Assembly: GCA_009841225.1 (NCBI GenBank)
Contig: VXMF01000058.1
Coordinates: 1-64,000, forward strand
Direction of reading: 5' to 3'
DNA length: 64,000 bases
From: Terriglobia bacterium
GTDB taxonomy: Bacteria > Acidobacteriota > Terriglobia > Bryobacterales > UBA6623
Shown here: one piece after another, positions 1-9,468 of the stretch
How positions within the stretch are numbered: position 1 is the stretch's first letter
Layout of the letters: each line of letters opens with the position of its first letter
Position numbers and translations under genes: made by a program
The notes under the pieces: model-generated
Seen by the model: only the letters and a program-made list of their open reading frames with translations
What the model was told of the DNA's origin: nothing
The model's database searches: none

Positions 1-1510
1 CCGCCGCGTTCACCTCGTCGGCGTAGCAGGTGCCCGGCCAGTCGCGCGAGTAGATCCCGGCCCCGATCACGGCCGGCTCGCCGCCCCAGTCGGTCTCGAT
101 GATGTAGGAGGCCTTGGCCGACTTCTTGCCCGTCGCCGGGTTGGGGAACGAGTAGTAGGTCCAGCCAGCGTCCACCGCCCGTGTCATGCGGTAGATCTCG
201 TAGAAGAGGTCGTTGCCGAAGTCGTCGATCGCCTCGCCCCAGACCCCGCCCTCGCGGGAAGGGTCAGGCGGGTAGACGAAGGTCTTGGCGTCTGTGCCGG
301 ACTTGGCGATGCCGTCGACGAACACGTAGGTGGGCCCGTGCTTCCAACGCTCGTCCTCGTTGAAGGCGCGGCGGGCTTCGGCCGTGCCGTGCTCAGCGAG
401 GTACTCGGCGGCGCACTCCACGAACGCCCGAATGTCGCTCTGGGTGCGAACCGCGCTCGCGGCGATGTTGCGGTCACTGCAGCCGCTCGTGATCGCTCCC
501 GAGCTGCCGAGATAGATGCCGGAGCCTATGACGGCCTTCTGCTGCGAGTTGGGCACCGAGAAGCTCACCGCATAACCGAGCTTAGGGGAACCGGTGTCCT
601 CGTCTCCCACGATGGTGGGGTCGTCGTAGTGGTACTGCAAGAACTTCCGACCCTCACGGCGCGCACCTCCGAGCAGCTCCTCGGCGAACCTCACGCCGTT
701 GATGTCCGTCCTGGTCAAGTCCGTGGGCCTACCTTCGCGAAACTGTTCGGTTGCGTGAAACAGAATGAAGCCTCCACCACTCACGACCCACAGGTAGACG
801 GAGCCTGACTTCCAGTCTCCTCCTTCCAACCGGAAGGCGTTTCTGATCCCGGTAAGGGTGCTGTAGCCTTCGGACAGGGCTTCGCGGTACACCCTGGCTG
901 CTTCCTCGACGAAGGTGATGAGTGTCTCGCGGTCCTTGACCTGCGATGCGGTGACGGCTGGCTTCGGCAGATCCGGGATCGCGACTGGAACATGGGAGAC
1001 GTCCTGCGAGTAGCCACCGGCCAGCACGAATCTTCTTCCGGTGATCCCAGAGGTGTATGTGACAGCGTATGCCGTCTTCGGCTCCCCGTCGTTGTACCGC
1101 ACGAAATCACCGCCTCGGGCAGCAGCCGCGAGGAGTTCCTGGACGACCTTGAGTCCATCGTCGTCCAAGACACCCAGCAGATTCTTGCTCTCCGCCGTTT
1201 GATCGTTCCCGTGGATGAACGGCTCCCCCGTCGGGAGGAAGATGACGAGGAACATCGATCCGGACTTCCAGTCGCCCTCCGTTCTCAGCCTCTCCCTGAG
1301 CCTTGCTCCTTCATTTATGTCCGTGATCGCCTCGATTGCCGCGCTTGCCCCCAAGACGAAGTCCCTGAGGCTTGCGTCATCCTTGACCTGGCTGGCAGTT
1401 GTCTGGGCCTCGGCAGCCCCGCTCGCCAACATTACCAATGCCAGAACGGCGAGAGCCAGCGCCCCCTTGCTTTTCAATTGCAGCGTATTCTCGTGCGTGA
1501 TGTGATGCAT
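1..1510 (-). CDS. secreted triple Cache-repeat protein, 3' end cut by window edge
   Basis: An open minus-strand frame runs from an ATG at 1510 through base 1 with no stop, about 503 codons so far. The first 35 residues form a signal peptide (basic start, hydrophobic LALAVLALVMLASGAAEA, then AQ). Three similar units of about 150 residues follow. Each has a WKSGS/WKHGP stretch ahead of a hydrophobic strand, and a later segment ending in a Cache-type signature such as VLAGGYSQD, IGSGIYLGS and IGAGIYSRD. Units 1 and 2 share GDWKSGS almost exactly. Single Cache domains usually bind small ligands outside the membrane; no membrane anchor or signalling domain is visible before the edge. Ligand unknown. 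Codon use matches its neighbours. Confidence 0.8.
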   Translation of the reverse strand, partial: MHHITHENTLQLKSKGALALAVLALVMLASGAAEAQTTASQVKDDASLRDFVLGASAAIEAITDINEGARLRERLRTEGDWKSGSMFLVIFLPTGEPFIHGNDQTAESKNLLGVLDDDGLKVVQELLAAAARGGDFVRYNDGEPKTAYAVTYTSGITGRRFVLAGGYSQDVSHVPVAIPDLPKPAVTASQVKDRETLITFVEEAARVYREALSEGYSTLTGIRNAFRLEGGDWKSGSVYLWVVSGGGFILFHATEQFREGRPTDLTRTDINGVRFAEELLGGARREGRKFLQYHYDDPTIVGDEDTGSPKLGYAVSFSVPNSQQKAVIGSGIYLGSSGAITSGCSDRNIAASAVRTQSDIRAFVECAAEYLAEHGTAEARRAFNEDERWKHGPTYVFVDGIAKSGTDAKTFVYPPDPSREGGVWGEAIDDFGNDLFYEIYRMTRAVDAGWTYYSFPNPATGKKSAKASYIIETDWGGEPAVIGAGIYSRDWPGTCYADEVNAA

Positions 1511-2008
1511 AGTTCCACGGAATTATATCGTCACTGGGTGCATCACCAGCCTTAGCGGCCAGGTACCCCGACCAGCCCTCCATCAGCTGCCGATGGCCCG
1601 GGCACCAAGCTCGGGAGGCTAACCGCACCGTCCAGCTTCGCATCGGAAGCCGTAATCAGGTATTCCACCGCGGGTATCGACCTAGAGCCGTTGACCTCCT
1701 AATCCGTCGTGATTGGAGCGCACTCACGACTAGCCCGACTTGCCGCGTTGCTGCAGCGCGAGCGCGAGCGCGAGCTTTGGGCTGGGCACGTATTGCACCT
1801 CCAGGTCGGCTTCAGCACTGCAGGTGGCACCCTCACCAAGTAGGCTTGAACCCGCCCTGTCCAGATCTAGGCCCACGCCATGTCCGATGGAGTGGCACAG
1901 AGGGTCGTTAGCTTCCAACTCCGCTGGAAGCTGCGGCCGTTGAGGAAGCGGTTCGCTATGTGGTTGCCGCCGACGGAAAATTTAAACTCCAGCTCCATCC
2001 GGGACGCG
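1511..2008. other. intergenic stretch with a possible peptidase remnant
   Basis: About 500 bases separate the Cache-repeat gene from the sulfatase gene. No complete gene is seen. A short GC-rich triplet-like tract (gcgcgagcgcgagcgcgagc) lies near 1755. On the minus strand around 1730-1918 a frame encodes HSIGHGVGLDLD, which resembles the GHGxGL metal-binding region of M24 peptidases but lacks the rest of the domain. Confidence 0.4.
1730..1918 (-). pseudogene. possible fragment of an M24-type metallopeptidase
   Basis: The frame translates to about 62 residues including HSIGHGVGLDLD near residue 9. M24 proline peptidases carry H-x-x-GHG-x-GL followed by a conserved His-Glu; here the His-Glu is replaced by Asp-Arg, and the rest of the pita-bread fold is absent on both sides. 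The only start is a weak TTG. It could be a decayed 3' remnant or a chance match in a GC-rich gap; the evidence is one motif. Confidence 0.22.
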
Positions 2009-3493
2009 CTACGGCCTAGGAAACGCGGTCTGCTGCTCGAACAAGTCGACTGCCTTCCACAGCCGCTTGTCTTTGTACTCCCGGTATCGCGCCGCGTCAG
2101 CCTCCGGATTCTTGGTCGGCATCTGCGCTCGGACGGAGTCGCGCCAGGAACGGAGTTTCGCTAGAAGCTCGCTGGTCTTGTCAGGCATCGCCGCAGACAG
2201 GTCGCTCGTCTCGCCGATGTCCTCGCGTAGATCGTAGAGCTCGGTGTGCCCGTCTTCGTAGAACTCGACCAGCTTGAACGGCCCATCCCGGACAGCACCG
2301 TAAGGAGTGCACGTGATGATCGGCGTGTGCGCGTTGTAGTGCGGATAGTGCCAGTAGATCGGTCCCCGCCGAAACTCCTTGTCCCCCTTGAGAAGCGGCG
2401 TCAGGCTCTTGCCGTCAACGTCCTCCTCCGCATGCACCCCGGCGATGTCAAGAATCGTCGGGTAGAGATCCACGCTGATCACGGGCTCATCGACGACTAG
2501 GCCCTCGGGCTGCCCGGGCCATCGGACGATTAGCGGGACGCGCACGCCGCCTTCCCATGCCGTGCTCTTCTCTCCCCGCAGCGGCAGGTTCGACGTAATG
2601 CGCCCGTCCTTCGACAGGCCGCCGTTGTCGGAGAAGAAGACGAAGACAGTTCGTTCCGCTACCCCAACTTGTTCGAGCTTCGCAACGACGGCGCCAACGC
2701 TCTGGTCGACCCCTTCGACCATGGCCGCGTATTCCGGATTCTTCTGAGAACCGGTCGGCCGCTTCTTGCGGTATTTCTCCACGAGCTCTGGCTTGCCCAC
2801 GATCCGCGTGTGGACCGCATAGTGGGAGAGGTAGAGAAAGAAGGGCTGATCCCCGTGGCTGTCGAGGAAGTCTTCGGCCTCGCGCGTGATGCGATCGGTG
2901 AGGTACTCGCCCGGCCGTTCGTCGGGGAAGGGGCGCCAGCCTAGCCGTTGGATCTTGGCGGCCGGCCAGTAGGGCGGAAACATGTTCGAGTGCGAACCCG
3001 AATGACTGCCGCCGACGCTGACCTGGAAGCCGTGATCCTCCGCCCACCAGCCTTTCTGCCCGAGATGCCATTTACCGATCGCGGCGGTAACATAGCCAGC
3101 CTCGGAAAGAACCTCAGCGAGCGTGGTCTCCTCGTGTCGCAAGTAGTTGGTCCACTTCGGAATTTGGAGCTTCGCGCCCGGCGGCGTCCTGCCGGGGATC
3201 CAGTCGGTCAGGTGGGTTGACGCCGGGTACCTGCCGGTAAGGATGCTGGCGCGCGTCGGCGAGCAGGAGTTCCCCGCCGCGTAAGCGTCGGTAAAGCGTA
3301 CGCCCTCGGCGGCAAGCCGGTCGATGTGTGGCGTCTCGTAGTAGGCGCTCCCATAGCTGCCCAGATCCCGCCAGCCCAGATCGTCCACTAGGACGAATAC
3401 GAAGTTTGGCCTCTCGGCGCCAAGAAGGCCGGTCGCGGCGGCGACCACAACGGCGAGACGGAGCATGAAGGCCCAGCGCCGGTTACTGATCAT
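2009..3493 (-). CDS. secreted formylglycine-dependent sulfatase
   Basis: 494 residues, a normal length for a type I sulfatase. Residues 1-26 are a signal peptide, so it acts in the periplasm or outside. VLVDDLGWRD (Asp37-Asp38) supplies metal ligands. The formylglycine motif is C77-S-P-T-R81 followed by ASILTGR, the Cys type matured by formylglycine-generating enzyme. Further family marks are IGKWHLG and FFSDNGG. It hydrolyses sulfate esters, probably of sulfated polysaccharides, but the substrate cannot be read from sequence. ATG at 3493 is kept because the signal peptide begins there. It is one of three sulfatases in the window, and they are not adjacent to each other. Confidence 0.93.
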   Translation of the reverse strand: MISNRRWAFMLRLAVVVAAATGLLGAERPNFVFVLVDDLGWRDLGSYGSAYYETPHIDRLAAEGVRFTDAYAAGNSCSPTRASILTGRYPASTHLTDWIPGRTPPGAKLQIPKWTNYLRHEETTLAEVLSEAGYVTAAIGKWHLGQKGWWAEDHGFQVSVGGSHSGSHSNMFPPYWPAAKIQRLGWRPFPDERPGEYLTDRITREAEDFLDSHGDQPFFLYLSHYAVHTRIVGKPELVEKYRKKRPTGSQKNPEYAAMVEGVDQSVGAVVAKLEQVGVAERTVFVFFSDNGGLSKDGRITSNLPLRGEKSTAWEGGVRVPLIVRWPGQPEGLVVDEPVISVDLYPTILDIAGVHAEEDVDGKSLTPLLKGDKEFRRGPIYWHYPHYNAHTPIITCTPYGAVRDGPFKLVEFYEDGHTELYDLREDIGETSDLSAAMPDKTSELLAKLRSWRDSVRAQMPTKNPEADAARYREYKDKRLWKAVDLFEQQTAFPRP

Positions 3494-3858
3494 GGTTTGG
3501 TCCTCTCATGCCAAGCATTGGTCTCTGGATCCATGGCAAGGGCTGACTTGCGCGACGCTATCGGCACCCTCGTCTTGCGGAAGCGGCGTGTGCGAGATGC
3601 GGATCGTCAATCGATCCAGACGCGGCAGCCGCGTTGCACGACTCCTTCGAATTGCTCTCATGATCCTACAGTTCTTCGGATCCGTGGCAAAGGACACGGC
3701 CCGACTGGCCAGCCAGCTTCATGCACTACGATCTGGGCTATATCGACCCGGAGCAGAGAACACCCCAGACCATTGCCAGCCGGTTCGGCGCGAAGTCGTA
3801 TACCTATGTCTCCTGTGAGTTCTGTTACCTATGTGTCCGGTCCGGACCCTCGAAGGTA
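3494..3858. other. noncoding gap with short direct repeats resembling an insertion-element edge
   Basis: No gene is supported here. Two copies of acctatgtSTCC-type sequence occur 25 bases apart: acctatgtctcc at 3802-3813 and acctatgtgtcc at 3827-3838. From memory, paired repeats of this form border some transposase genes in other genomes, so this may be a residual insertion-sequence end. No transposase frame is present. Confidence 0.35.
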
Positions 3859-3934
3859 TGGTGAGGCGGCCGGGACTCGAACCCGGGACCCACGGCTTAA
3901 AAGGCCGTTGCTCTACCAACTGAGCTACCACCCC
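3859..3934 (-). tRNA. tRNA-Lys (anticodon TTT)
   Basis: The minus strand folds as a full cloverleaf. The acceptor ggggtgg pairs with ccgcctc (two G-U pairs), the D arm is gctcagttggtagagc, the anticodon arm is acggc-cttttaa-gccgt with anticodon TTT, and the T arm is ccggg-ttcgagt-cccgg. The discriminator base is A and the terminal CCA is encoded (3859-3861). Confidence 0.96.
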
Positions 3935-4110
3935 ATCATCCGGACAGGGCACGCTCGTCCGCACCCGAGAATGCGGTGGCGCCGATCCCTCTCAGGGTAG
4001 CAACTGTGCTACCGGAACGGTCCCGCCAGCCGACCCAGCCGAATCGAGCAATCGAGACCAGCCGCGTTTCAAGTGCTACGCTGCCCTAGGCGCGAAGCGC
4101 CGTTTCCGAC

Positions 4111-5457
4111 ATGGCACAAATGCATCGCAGGCTGGGACTGCTGAATGCGACCACGATCAACATGTCCAACATGGTCGGGATCGGTCCATTCATCGCGATC
4201 GCCTTGATCCTAAAGACCCTAGCGGGCCCACAGGCATATCTCGCCTGGGTGGTCGGGACCGTGATCGCGCTGGCCGACGGCATGGTCGTGGCCGAGCTCG
4301 GCGCGGCCAAGCCCGCTGCCGGCGGCACATACGTGTTTCTGCGGGAGGGCTTCGGCCCGCGCACGTGGGGCCGGATGCTGGCCTTCCTGTTCGTCTGGCA
4401 GATCCTTTTTGCCGGGCCGCTCGAGATCGCAAGCGGCAACATCGGCCTTGTCCAATACCTGCGAGTGTTCCTGCCCAATCTGTCCGACCTCGACGGCAAG
4501 CTGCTAGCAGCAGGCATCTGCGCCCTGCTGGTCGTTGCGCTGTATCGACGCATCGATGACATCGCCAAGCTCATGTTCGGACTGTGGTCGGTGATGCTGC
4601 TGACCACGGGCTGGGTCATCGTCACAGGAATCTTGCACTTCGACCCCGCTCTGGCGTTCGACCTGCCCGAGAACGCGTTTCGCTTCGACCTCGGATTCCT
4701 TGCCAGCCTAGGCGAGGGCTCGGCGGAAGTGCTCTACCTGTTTCTCGGCTACTACCAGGTCTGTTATCTCGGCGGAGAGATCCGAGATCCGGGACGGACC
4801 ATCCCGCGGGCGGTGCTCTACTCGATCCTGGCCGTAGCGGCCATCGACATCGCCATCTCGTTCAGCTTCATCGGCGTCGTGCCGTGGCGCGAGGCCATGG
4901 AGTCTCAGTTCCTCGGCGCCCTGTTCGTGGAACGCGTGTACGGGGCAGGGGCCGCGAAAGTGCTGGCCGGCATGATCGTGGTCACCGCTTTCGGGTCGAT
5001 CTTCGCGCTGCTGCTGGGGTATTCCCGCGTGCCCTACGCGGCGGCCCGCGACGGCGTGTTCTTTCGGCAGCTCGCCGTGCTACATCCGACCAAGGAATTC
5101 CCGCACCGCTCGCTGCTGCTGATCGGCGCGGGCGCGATCTGTGCCAGCTTCTTCAGCCTGGACAATGTCATCAAGGCCCTGATGGCCGCCCGCATCCTGA
5201 TCCAATTCCTCGGGCACACCTTCGCTCTTTTCCTCATTCGCTCGCGGCGTCCCGACATCGCGCGACCGTTCAGCATGTGGGGCTATCCGCTGCCGGCGAT
5301 CGTGTCGATCGTGGGTTATATTTATGTATTCCTGTCGCTGGGCACCACGTTCGTTCTGTTCGGGACCGGCACGCTTCTGCTCGGGGCGATCGTCTACCTA
5401 GCGATGGCGAAGCATCAGCGCGAATGGCCCTTCGCTAGCGGTTCAGCGCAACAGTAA
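4111..5457 (+). CDS. APC-superfamily amino acid permease
   Basis: 448 residues with about twelve hydrophobic segments along the whole length, typical of amino acid/polyamine/organocation transporters of the inner membrane. The N-terminus has the family pattern NMVGIGPFIAIALIL, in which a glycine-rich break in helix 1 forms part of the substrate site. The GEIRDPGRTIPRAVLYSIL loop near the middle matches the conserved intracellular loop of the family. The substrate is not determinable. It lies 15 bases upstream of a PIG-L deacetylase gene on the same strand, so co-transcription is likely. Confidence 0.88.
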   Translation: MAQMHRRLGLLNATTINMSNMVGIGPFIAIALILKTLAGPQAYLAWVVGTVIALADGMVVAELGAAKPAAGGTYVFLREGFGPRTWGRMLAFLFVWQILFAGPLEIASGNIGLVQYLRVFLPNLSDLDGKLLAAGICALLVVALYRRIDDIAKLMFGLWSVMLLTTGWVIVTGILHFDPALAFDLPENAFRFDLGFLASLGEGSAEVLYLFLGYYQVCYLGGEIRDPGRTIPRAVLYSILAVAAIDIAISFSFIGVVPWREAMESQFLGALFVERVYGAGAAKVLAGMIVVTAFGSIFALLLGYSRVPYAAARDGVFFRQLAVLHPTKEFPHRSLLLIGAGAICASFFSLDNVIKALMAARILIQFLGHTFALFLIRSRRPDIARPFSMWGYPLPAIVSIVGYIYVFLSLGTTFVLFGTGTLLLGAIVYLAMAKHQREWPFASGSAQQ

Positions 5458-5472
5458 ACATCGAGACACCCC

Positions 5473-6342
5473 ATGCGCGGCGCCAGCCTGACCCTGCTTC
5501 TGTTCATGACGCTCACCACGACACCAGCCCCAGCCGAAACCATCCAGGTGATCGCCATCGGGGCTCACCCAGACGACTGCGACATCAAGGCCGGCGGCAT
5601 CGCCGCCAAGTACGCCGCCTTGGGCCACAAGGTGCGCTTCGTGTCCGTCACCAACGGCGATGCGGGGCACCAGGCCGAGGGCGGCGGGATGCTTGCCGCC
5701 CGGAGGCGAGCGGAGGCCCAGGAGTCAGGCCGCCGGCTCGGAATCGAATACATTGTGCTGGACAACCACGACGGCGAGTTGGTGCCCAGCCTCGACGTCC
5801 GCCTGCAAATCATTCGACAGATCCGCGAATGGGATGCCGACATCGTAATCGCGCCGCGCCCCAACGACTACCACCCGGACCATCGCTACACGGGCATCCT
5901 AGTCCAAGACGCCTCGTACATGGTCACAGTGCCGAATATCGCCAGCGACACCCCCGCGATCAAGAAGAATCCGCTGTTCCTGTACTTCTCGGACCGATTC
6001 TCGCGGCCGCAGCCTTTCCGCCCTGACATCGTCGTTTCCATCGACGACGTGTTGGAGCAGAAATACTCCGCCCTAGACGCGCACGTGTCACAGTTCTACG
6101 AGTGGCTTCCGTGGCACGCGGGCGTGCTGGACGAGGTGCCCGCAGATCCGGGCGCTCGGCTGGCGTGGCTGAAATCCCGGCGGAGTTTTGCCATTCGCGA
6201 CGAGTGGCGCGAAGCCGCGAGGGCGCGCTACGGGGCCGACGCCGACGCCATCCGCAATGCGGAGGCCTTCGAGATCACCGAGTACGGCATGCAGCCGAGC
6301 GAGGACCAGATCCGGGCGCTCGTGCCGTTCTTCCCGCAATAA
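5473..6342 (+). CDS. PIG-L/LmbE family deacetylase, exported
   Basis: 289 residues. A signal peptide (residues 1-22, ending PAPAET) precedes the LmbE fold. AIGAHPDDCDIKAGG holds the zinc-binding HPDD, and RPNDYHPDHRYTG supplies the second HPDH site. Family members remove N-acetyl groups from sugars or sugar conjugates; the substrate here is unknown. The gene follows the permease by 15 bases and precedes the PSD1 gene by 42. Related genes are often found in polysaccharide-use loci, which fits the neighbouring sulfatase. Confidence 0.88.
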   Translation: MRGASLTLLLFMTLTTTPAPAETIQVIAIGAHPDDCDIKAGGIAAKYAALGHKVRFVSVTNGDAGHQAEGGGMLAARRRAEAQESGRRLGIEYIVLDNHDGELVPSLDVRLQIIRQIREWDADIVIAPRPNDYHPDHRYTGILVQDASYMVTVPNIASDTPAIKKNPLFLYFSDRFSRPQPFRPDIVVSIDDVLEQKYSALDAHVSQFYEWLPWHAGVLDEVPADPGARLAWLKSRRSFAIRDEWREAARARYGADADAIRNAEAFEITEYGMQPSEDQIRALVPFFPQ

Positions 6343-6384
6343 CGCAGACCGCTGCGGTCCGTCGCTCGGTACAATTGTGGTGCC

Positions 6385-9300
6385 GTGTCCCGACACCTTG
6401 TACCCGTCGGAGTTGCCGTTGCGATCGTCGGCACATTGCTCCCTGCGGCAGCAGGTGCGGTGGATTTTCGCAGGGACGTGCGACCGATTCTGTCCGACCG
6501 CTGCTATGCATGTCACGGTCCCGACGCGGCCACGCGCATGTCGCCGCTGCGGTTGGACACCGAAACGGGCGCCTTTTCCGAGTTGCCGGGCGGCAGGTTC
6601 GCCATCGTACCGGGCAAGCCGGACCAGAGCGAGCTGATCGCTCGTCTCGAAGCGCCGGATCCCGCCCGCCGGATGCCGCCTCAAGCCCTAGGCCACGCAC
6701 CACTCAGCGCGCAACAGACCGCCCTTCTTAGGCAGTGGGTCAGCGAGGGTGCCAAGTGGTCAGGGCATTGGGCCTTCGAACCCTTGGTCAAGCCGGCCGC
6801 CAGCGCGCCCGCGGAGGGCGAGTGGGGCCGAAACCCGATCGACGGCTTCGTGCTGGCCCGCCTGAAGGAAGCGGGCTTGCGGCCCTCGCCGGAGGCGGAT
6901 CGCTCCAAGCTGTTGCGGCGCGTGACCCTCGATCTGACCGGCTTGCCTCCAACCGCCGAGGAGGTGCGGGAGTTCTTGGCGGACGACTCGGCAAAGGCCT
7001 ACGAAGCGGCGGTCGAACGCCTGCTGGCCTCGCCTCGCTTCGGCGAGCGGATGGCGTTCCGCTGGCTGGAAGCCGCCCGCTATGCAGACACCAACGGCTA
7101 CCAGAACGACCGCCCGCGCGATATGTGGCGCTGGCGCGATTGGGTGATCGGCGCCTTCAACGACAACATGCCCTTCGACCAATTCACGGTCGAGCAACTC
7201 GCGGGAGACCTGCTGCCCGACGCGACCTTGTCCCAGCGCATCGCGACGGGCTTCAACCGCAACCATCGAGGCAACGCTGAGAACGGCACCGACCCGGACG
7301 AGTATCAGGTCGAATACGCCGTAGACAGGCTCGAGACCACCGCCACCGTCTGGCTGGGGCTGACGGTCGGCTGCGCACGCTGCCACGACCACAAGTACGA
7401 CCCGATCTCGCAGCGGGAGTTCTACCAGTTCTACGCCTACTTCAATAACGTCTCCGACCGCGGGCGCTACTACAAGTACGGCAACACCCCGCCGATCGTG
7501 CACGCGCCGACGCGAGACCAGCGAGAGCAGCTCGACGCGATGGACAGTCGCATCAAGCGACTCGAGTCCCAGCTTGAGCGTCATGCCAGCCAAGTGGAGG
7601 CCTCCTTGGCTGCAGCCGATCTGGACAGCGCAAAGGCATGGGCCTATTCGGAGCGACTGGCGGCACGGCGCACGTTTGACTCCGCTCCAGCAGGACCGCA
7701 CGGTCTGTTCGGAGGCGCGGCCCAGTTGGACGGGCGACGCTACTTCGACTTGGGCGACATCGCGGACTACGACTTCTACGACCCATTCACGCTCTCGGCT
7801 TGGATTCGCCCGGATCGCAAGACCGGGGGAGTGGTCGGCCGATACCTAACGAGCGGTCCGAAGGGCTACGGCCTGTTCTTGGTCAACGGCAAGCTCCAGT
7901 TGCGTATCGACACTGGCAGCATCTCCGACCGCATGAGAGTCGAATCCATCGAGACGATCCCGCTGGATCAATGGACCCACGTCGCAGGCGTGTACGACGG
8001 CACCCGCAATACCGATGGGATGCGGCTCTACATCAACGGCCGACCGGCACGGCTGACGGTATTGGTGGACGAATCGCTCAACTCCACGCGGGTGAATGCC
8101 ACCCTGCGCATCGGCCACGGTCCTAGCGAGCAGGATCGATTCACAGGTCACGTTGACGATGTCCGCGTGTACTCGCGGGCCCTGGACCCATCGGAGGCGG
8201 CAGTCCTCGCCGTCCGAGAAACGCCAGTGGAAATCGCGGCCCTGGCGGCCGATCAACGCACGCCAGCCCAGCGTCTCAAGCTGCGCTGGGCCTATCTGGA
8301 ACACGCCGCGCCAAGCGAGATCTCGGCGGCGTGGAAGGATCTAAGAGATTTGCGCCTGGAACGCGAGGCATTCATCGCCACGCTCCCCACCGTCATGGTC
8401 ATGGACGAGCGCGAAGACACCCGCGCCACCCACATCCTGTTCCGCGGGGCCTTCGACGCACCCCGCGAGCGCGTCGAGCCCGGCTTGCCGGCGGCCCTGC
8501 CGCCGCTGCCGGAAGGCCTGCCCAACAACCGCCTCGGCTTGGCGACTTGGTTGACCAACCCGCAGAATCCACTCACGGCGCGCGTCACTGCCAACCGTTT
8601 CTGGCAGATGTTATTCGGGCGCGGAATCGTCTCGACCGTGGAGGACTTCGGCTCGCAAGGCGCAGCACCGACGCACCCCGAACTGCTGGACTGGCTGGCG
8701 GCCGACTTTCTCGAGAGCGGCTGGGACGTGAAGGGCCTGATCCGCACGATCGTCAGCAGCGCCACCTACCGGCAGTCTTCGAACGTCTTGCCGGAACTCT
8801 TGGAGCAGGATCCCGACAACGCGCTGCTGGCGCGGGCGCCGCGCCTGCGGCTGCCGGCCGAATCGATCCGCGACCAAGCGCTGGCAATAGCCGACCTCCT
8901 GTCGGGCGATCCCGGCGGCCCGTCGGTGAAGCCGTACCAGCCCGGCGGGCTGTGGAAGGAGCTTTCCAACTGGGGCGCATATTCCAACGACCACGGGGAG
9001 AAGCTCTACCGCCGGAGCCTGTACACCTTCTGGAAGAGAACTCTGGGACCTCCGGCCATGCTCGCCTTCGACGCCGCCGCGCGAGAGACCTGCGTAGTGC
9101 GGCAAGAGCGCACCAACACGCCGGTCCAAGCTCTCAACCTGATGAACGACCCCACCTACAACGAGGCAGCCCGCGTCTTCGCCGAGCGCATGCTCAACGA
9201 AGGCGGTTCCCGCGACAGCGAGCGGCTGGCCTACGGCTTCGTGCTTGCAACGGCCCGGCAGCCGGCCGAGGAAGAGGCCGAGATCTTGCGCTCCAGCCTC

Positions 9301-9465
9301 AATCGTTACCGCGATCGCTACCAGACGCGGCCGGAAGACGCCGAGCGCTACCTGGCAAGCGGGGAACACCGCCGGGACGAATCGATCGACCCGCCGGAGC
9401 TTGCAGCTTTTGCAGCCGTGGCCAGCATGCTGCTCAATCTGGACGAGACGATCACGAGGGAGTAG
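6385..9465 (+). CDS. PSD1-type protein: cytochrome-like, DUF1549, LamG and DUF1553 domains
   Basis: 1026 residues from a GTG. A signal peptide covers about residues 1-25. A planctomycete-type cytochrome C module has haem motif C40-Y-A-C-H44 and the usual MSPLRLDT spacing. DUF1549 follows (from about residue 145: NPIDGFVLARL, then RYADTNGYQNDRPRDMWRWRDW). A LamG/concanavalin-like jelly roll lies near residues 430-620 (FTLSAWIRPDR, DDVRVYSRALDPSEA). DUF1553 closes the protein (NRLGLATWLTNPQNPLTARVTA, then TPVQALNLMNDPTY). The family is abundant in Planctomycetes and Solibacter-type Acidobacteria and is always paired with DUF1501 proteins, as here. The biochemical role is unknown; it is probably periplasmic. 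Confidence 0.93.
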   Translation: MSRHLVPVGVAVAIVGTLLPAAAGAVDFRRDVRPILSDRCYACHGPDAATRMSPLRLDTETGAFSELPGGRFAIVPGKPDQSELIARLEAPDPARRMPPQALGHAPLSAQQTALLRQWVSEGAKWSGHWAFEPLVKPAASAPAEGEWGRNPIDGFVLARLKEAGLRPSPEADRSKLLRRVTLDLTGLPPTAEEVREFLADDSAKAYEAAVERLLASPRFGERMAFRWLEAARYADTNGYQNDRPRDMWRWRDWVIGAFNDNMPFDQFTVEQLAGDLLPDATLSQRIATGFNRNHRGNAENGTDPDEYQVEYAVDRLETTATVWLGLTVGCARCHDHKYDPISQREFYQFYAYFNNVSDRGRYYKYGNTPPIVHAPTRDQREQLDAMDSRIKRLESQLERHASQVEASLAAADLDSAKAWAYSERLAARRTFDSAPAGPHGLFGGAAQLDGRRYFDLGDIADYDFYDPFTLSAWIRPDRKTGGVVGRYLTSGPKGYGLFLVNGKLQLRIDTGSISDRMRVESIETIPLDQWTHVAGVYDGTRNTDGMRLYINGRPARLTVLVDESLNSTRVNATLRIGHGPSEQDRFTGHVDDVRVYSRALDPSEAAVLAVRETPVEIAALAADQRTPAQRLKLRWAYLEHAAPSEISAAWKDLRDLRLEREAFIATLPTVMVMDEREDTRATHILFRGAFDAPRERVEPGLPAALPPLPEGLPNNRLGLATWLTNPQNPLTARVTANRFWQMLFGRGIVSTVEDFGSQGAAPTHPELLDWLAADFLESGWDVKGLIRTIVSSATYRQSSNVLPELLEQDPDNALLARAPRLRLPAESIRDQALAIADLLSGDPGGPSVKPYQPGGLWKELSNWGAYSNDHGEKLYRRSLYTFWKRTLGPPAMLAFDAAARETCVVRQERTNTPVQALNLMNDPTYNEAARVFAERMLNEGGSRDSERLAYGFVLATARQPAEEEAEILRSSLNRYRDRYQTRPEDAERYLASGEHRRDESIDPPELAAFAAVASMLLNLDETITRE

Positions 9466-9468
9466 ACC

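Noticed and set aside
1750..1775. Short gcgcga tandem repeat
   Set aside because: Only three to four units in GC-rich intergenic DNA; no sign of function.
3719..3964. Minus-strand open frame beginning MRTSVPCPDDGVVAQLVEQR
   Set aside because: It is the translation of the tRNA-Lys gene and its flank; GVVAQLVEQRPFKPWVPG is a well-known artefact of tRNA antisense reading.
6760..7701. A 313-codon minus-strand open frame inside the PSD1 gene, and a similar 403-codon one at 8611-9822
   Set aside because: Both are complements of the long PSD1/DUF1501 coding frames; neither has family motifs.
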